From the NCBI GenBank assembly GCA_013822735.1, contig PNKZ01000002.1, forward strand, positions 248,001 to 312,000: a stretch of DNA of 64,000 nucleotides, in the 5' to 3' direction. The notes under the pieces are model-generated. The model saw only the letters and a list, made by a program, of their open reading frames with translations, was not told the DNA's origin and did not search any database. The stretch comes from Pirellula sp. Its GTDB lineage: Bacteria > Planctomycetota > Planctomycetia > Pirellulales > PNKZ01. Each line of letters begins with the position of its first letter. Within the stretch, counting starts at the first letter, position 1. The translations under genes and the position numbers were made by a program. Shown piece by piece: positions 63,569 to 64,000 of the stretch.

Positions 63569-64000
63569 ATGGCTCGCATTAGTACCGGCACGATGACCGT
63601 CGGAATTTTCGCCGTCTTATTCGGCTTGGCAGGAGCTTATGCTCTGCGCGCCGCGTTGACGGGCCCCGCCCCGCTTCCGCCCGCCGCTCCGCGTACCGTT
63701 TCGGTGCCGTTGGCGACGCTGAACATCCCGGCGGGACGTCAGATCGTCATGGCCGACTTGGCCTTGGCGCCCATGACCGCCGAAGACATGAAGTCGCGCA
63801 AATACAATCTCGATTTGGTGATGCTCGATACCAGCCAAATCATCGGGCGCATCGTGCAAACCGACATCAAGCAAGGCGAGCCGATTCTCACGACGGCTCT
63901 CTATCCGCAAGGTTCCGGTCCGAAGCTTTCGGATAAGCTGAAGCCGGGCATGCGCGCTCTGACGATTCCGATCGACAACCTCGCGGCCGTCGGCGGCTCG
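63569..64000 (+). CDS. cpaB: Flp pilus assembly protein CpaB, 3'-partial
   Basis: 144 codons are visible and the gene continues past the window end. The ATG at 63569 follows AGAGAGGATGAAACC, a strong purine-rich site. An N-terminal hydrophobic helix (VGIFAVLFGLAGAYAL, ~11-26) is followed by a Pro/Ala linker and a SAF-like domain: VPLATLNIPAGRQIVMADL near 46-64 and IGRIVQTDIKQGEPIL near 92-107. The next part, KPGMRALTIPIDNLAAVGG, matches the RcpC/CpaB region. CpaB links the inner membrane to the CpaC secretin. It is the third plus-strand gene of the pilus operon, and CpaC and the ATPase genes probably follow. Confidence 0.88.
   Translation, partial: MARISTGTMTVGIFAVLFGLAGAYALRAALTGPAPLPPAAPRTVSVPLATLNIPAGRQIVMADLALAPMTAEDMKSRKYNLDLVMLDTSQIIGRIVQTDIKQGEPILTTALYPQGSGPKLSDKLKPGMRALTIPIDNLAAVGGS

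Overview
The window reads as chromosomal DNA from a GC-rich planctomycete, probably in or near the Pirellulales. The basis is content: a paired DUF1549/DUF1553 and DUF1501 operon, a 1274-residue ThuA/dehydrogenase/HEAT/cytochrome fusion, an FG-GAP protein, a secreted Asp-box protein, and Flp-type pilins with a GAVxSxE processing site. I found no rRNA, tRNA, CRISPR array, prophage or transposase. Accessory character comes mainly from several families of intergenic repeats.

Layout. 1-3.2 kb: 3' part of an alpha/beta hydrolase and an FMO-like monooxygenase. 3.4-6.6 kb: HPF, PTS EIIA, HPr and enzyme I with no sugar permease, resembling a regulatory nitrogen-type PTS. 6.8-9.8 kb: DUF2344 protein, RNase E/G, ribosomal protein L21. 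9.8-18.4 kb: a membrane-lipid locus with two cardiolipin-synthase-like PLD proteins, an EEP phosphohydrolase, phosphatidylserine decarboxylase, phosphatidylserine synthase and an RND exporter. 18.4-25.3 kb: small unknown genes, a large TPR/CHAT-like secreted protein without a catalytic Cys, a lipoprotein and a GlsB/YeaQ-type membrane protein. 25.3-29.2 kb: a repeat cluster, YgiQ-like radical SAM protein, SpoU methyltransferase and a possible 29-residue protein. 29.4-34.2 kb: lipA with an overlapping LipB-like gene lacking the usual catalytic residues, smpB, a PadR regulator with a palindromic operator and its membrane partner, and purine nucleoside phosphorylase.

34.6-41.7 kb: degenerate SGNH-like protein, ROK kinase, FG-GAP protein, exported amidohydrolase, asparagine synthetase. 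41.8-46.9 kb (minus strand): an apparent six-gene operon of ECF sigma factor, small membrane protein, anchored helical protein, DUF1549/1553 cytochrome-like protein, DUF1501 protein and c556-like cytochrome. 47.2-52.1 kb (minus): dxs, ispA, xseB, riboflavin synthase and a HisA-related protein, joining isoprenoid and cofactor metabolism. 52.2-56 kb: the 1274-residue fusion protein. 56-56.8 kb: a second repeat cluster sharing modules with the one at 25 kb. 56.8-61.3 kb (minus): Asp-box protein, unknown membrane-anchored protein, polytopic membrane protein. 61.5-64 kb: a tad/Flp pilus locus, with the pilin divergent from prepilin peptidase, TadE and CpaB; CpaB runs off the end.

The most unusual points are: (i) the sigma/small TM/anchored helical protein module with ATGA and GTGA overlaps, wired to planctomycete cytochrome genes; (ii) tandem 7- or 8-nt repeats immediately upstream of, or inside, the start of four unrelated genes; (iii) mosaic repeat clusters at 25 and 56 kb including a 130-134 bp element with 11-12 bp terminal inverted repeats; and (iv) three apparently catalytically degenerate proteins (CHAT-like, LipB-like, SGNH-like). 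All calls come from reading the sequence and knowledge of protein families; no searches were run.
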